Part shown: one piece after another, positions 6,383 through 7,149 of the stretch
How the letters are laid out: every line of letters starts with the position of its first letter
Numbering within the stretch: the stretch's first letter is position 1
NCBI GenBank assembly: GCA_016188575.1
Contig: JACPHN010000238.1
Location: 1 to 7,149 of the forward strand
Length of the DNA: 7,149 nt
Direction of reading: 5' to 3'
Origin: Candidatus Schekmanbacteria bacterium
GTDB lineage: Bacteria > CSSED10-310 > JACPHN01
The notes under the pieces: generated by a model
What the model was told of the DNA's origin: nothing
What the model saw: the letters and a program-made list of their open reading frames with translations, nothing else
Database searches by the model: none
Position numbers and translations under genes: made by a program

Positions 6383-6437
6383 GCGCGGAAAGTGCATTAC
6401 GAACCCCCCCCACCTCACCTCCCCCGCATACGGCGGG
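6383..6437 (-). repeat. Dispersed hairpin repeat, copy B (inverted partner at 546-600)
   Basis: Read on the minus strand, this is an ungapped match to copy A: a hairpin (CCCGC, loop CGTAT, GCGGG), then GGTGAGGTGGGGGG, ending CTTTCCGCGC at 6392-6383. The hairpin stem is kept while the loop differs, which suggests that structure matters or that the two copies diverged from a family with variable loops. It lies upstream of the yraN promoter. The open frame reaching back from yraN begins 8 bases away. Confidence 0.7.
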
Positions 6438-6728
6438 AGGGACGGACCGGCGGCAGATCCAGGGCAACCTTGATCCACCGGCCCAAGGCAATCGATGCGA
6501 TGGTTGAGCGGTAATCTGGGGTTCCGTCTTCACCAGCGCCGTACGGTCATGGCTGAAGCGCGACCAGAGGCAGGCCGGCGACGCGGGGACAGAGGGGGCC
6601 GCGACGAGACGCTTGTACGCTGGTCGGCTCGTCTGGACGAGCTGGCAGCCTGACCAGATGCGGGCGGACGGACTCGATGCCCCGCTGTGGGAACCGAGCT
6701 CAGAGGCCAAGAATCCAGGAGGAGCAGG
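6438..6728. other. Gene-poor stretch without recognisable coding content, apart from a structured element
   Basis: The frames open here (for example minus 6877-6530 and plus 6613-6816) are rich in Ser, Arg and Pro and show no family pattern, signal peptide or convincing ribosome binding site, so I treat them as chance. The only structure I can support is the nested inverted repeat at 6620-6657. It may be decayed DNA linked to the relic gene and IS that follow. Confidence 0.4.
6620..6657. repeat. Nested inverted repeat with long stem
   Basis: CTGGTCGGCT (6620-6629) pairs with AGCC (6647-6650) and GACCAG (6652-6657), giving 10 base pairs with a single bulged T at 6651. Inside, GCTCGTC (6627-6633) and GACGAGC (6636-6642) form an alternative near-perfect palindrome. 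The two structures overlap and would exclude each other in part. No T-run follows on either strand, so a simple terminator is unlikely. It could be part of a small RNA, a protein binding site, or a fragment of a mobile-element end. Confidence 0.5.
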
Positions 6729-6890
6729 CTATAGGCGGATGACGCGCTCGCGCTCGAGGCGGGTCTTGGCGAAGTCCAGGAGCAAGCCATGCCGCGGTCC
6801 CCGCGCCTCAAGGTAGCATTCCACCGTGACGAGATAGAGGTGGGCTGAAAGTCGCGCGCACACTCGACGCTGTACAACCCTGTATCCGCT
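6729..6890 (-). pseudogene. Gene relic resembling 6-pyruvoyl-tetrahydropterin synthase/QueD (N-terminal half)
   Basis: A minus-strand frame open between TAA (6893-6891) and TAG (6731-6729) reads VCARLSAHLYLVTVE, then 11 residues, then GLLLDFAKTRLERERVIRL. In 6-pyruvoyl-tetrahydropterin synthases the pattern is C-x-R-L-H-G-H-x-[YF]-x-V-x-[VI], about 20 residues, then G-x-x-x-D-F. The spacing from the His to the Asp (22 residues) fits, but the first zinc-ligand His is lost (SAH for HGH), no start codon with a ribosome binding site is evident, and the frame ends soon after DFA. It therefore looks like a broken remnant, cut near the beginning of the AT-rich segment. An alternative is the end of a GxxExxY-type protein, whose C-termini have a similar GLLxxF...RV pattern. 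I hold the family call loosely. Confidence 0.35.
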
Positions 6891-6907
6891 TTATCATAGT
6901 GCGGATA
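6883..6907. repeat. Inverted repeat at the start of the AT-rich segment
   Basis: TATCCGC (6883-6889) and GCGGATA (6901-6907) are perfect 7-bp inverted arms with an 11-base spacer. They lie at the change from high-GC to AT-rich DNA, 11 bases before a perfect TATAAT (6919-6924). They could be an operator or a trace of an element boundary. No second copy is visible. Confidence 0.4.
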
Positions 6908-6954
6908 TCAGTAGATTTTATAATGATGGCGATATTGCATCGCGCATCTACCTA

Positions 6955-6983
6955 TTGACACTACAACGAGAATATTCTAAGAT
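6955..6983 (+). promoter_or_regulatory. Promoter for the transposase gene
   Basis: A perfect TTGACA (6955-6960) is followed after 17 bases by TAAGAT (6978-6983, 4 of 6 matches to TATAAT). Transcription would begin near 6990, leaving a leader of about 40 bases before the ATG at 7029. A second possible -10, a perfect TATAAT at 6919-6924, has no matching -35. Confidence 0.55.
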
Positions 6984-7028
6984 CTGTATGTCATAGATAC
7001 CGCTTCCCCATATATACAAGGATCCAAG

Positions 7029-7149
7029 ATGGTCGCGATGCTAGCATCTGGTGTTCTTCCTTATGCATACGAGGAGGAAGGAACCTCGAGCGGAATGACT
7101 GCTCTGGCAGGTCTGCCTGCCTACCTCGACCTGGCCCACGTCCTGGGCC
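7029..7149 (+). CDS. N-terminal part of an IS transposase, probably IS1380-like, cut by the right window edge
   Basis: Forty codons are visible from the ATG at 7029, with AAGGA 6 bases upstream as ribosome binding site. The translation contains VLPYAYEEEG, then SSGMTALAGLPAYLDLAHVL. A tract of this kind (MTALAGLPxYLDLxxVxGL) is familiar to me from the start of IS1380-type DDE transposases. None of the catalytic DDE residues lies inside the window, so activity cannot be judged. Codon use in the visible part is moderately G/C-rich, unlike the AT-rich leader. Another IS4-superfamily group remains possible. Confidence 0.62.
   Translation, partial: MVAMLASGVLPYAYEEEGTSSGMTALAGLPAYLDLAHVLG

Larger units (their letters stand above)
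6890..7149 (+). mobile_element. Left part of an insertion sequence, probably IS1380-like; exact end not determined
   Basis: GC content falls to about 38% in 6901-7020, against clearly higher values in the rest of the window, and a transposase start follows. One candidate for the terminal repeat is the CC at 6951 just before TATTGACA, because IS1380-family ends often begin with CC. The right end is outside the window, so neither inverted repeats nor target duplication can be verified. The AT-rich stretch before 6951 may belong to the element or to an older insertion. Confidence 0.4.

Overview
The window is high-GC DNA with strong G/C bias at third codon positions in the real genes. Gene content (MoxR ATPase, DUF58, a BatD-like membrane protein, a YraN-family protein and a secreted protein with a Pro-Thr linker) suits an uncultured, probably Gram-negative bacterium of the deltaproteobacterial, Binatota or myxobacterial kind. 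This assignment is inference from protein style only. The last ~270 bases are clearly different: about 38% GC over 6901-7020, with the start of an insertion-sequence transposase.

Layout, left to right. Positions 1-154 (minus): the start of a secreted protein running off the left edge. Positions 232-~420 (minus): the decayed C-terminal end of a group II intron type reverse transcriptase. Positions 546-600: a hairpin-bearing 55-base dispersed repeat, copy A. Positions 709-2328 (plus): an exported protein with an Fn3-like domain interrupted by a hydrophobic two-helix insert, a PT-rich linker and a probable beta-propeller domain. Converging on it with an 18-base gap is a minus-strand cluster, in order of transcription: yraN-like nuclease-fold protein (6171-5779), a small membrane-associated protein (5665-5426), MoxR AAA+ ATPase (5348-4296), DUF58/vWA protein (4280-3366) and a BatD-like protein with a DUF4381-like tail (3369-2347, sharing an ATGA overlap with DUF58). 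Positions 6383-6437 hold copy B of the repeat, inverted relative to copy A. The remainder is a gene-poor stretch with a strong nested inverted repeat (6620-6657), a relic resembling the metal-binding N-terminal half of 6-pyruvoyl-tetrahydropterin synthase/QueD (6729-6890, minus), an AT-rich segment with a consensus -35 promoter, and the first 40 codons of a transposase (7029 to the right edge).

How the genes fit together: MoxR, DUF58 and the BatD-like protein form a compact version of the MoxR/Bat system, in which an AAA+ ATPase and a vWA-type adaptor act with a membrane protein, usually proposed as a chaperone-like system for envelope or metalloprotein maturation. The usual separate BatA/BatB vWA membrane proteins are absent from this window. 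The plus-strand secreted protein is a neighbour, not necessarily a partner. Both flanks of the core block (RT relic plus repeat A on the left; repeat B, relic gene and IS on the right) show signs of past mobile-element activity. I saw no tRNA, rRNA or CRISPR array.
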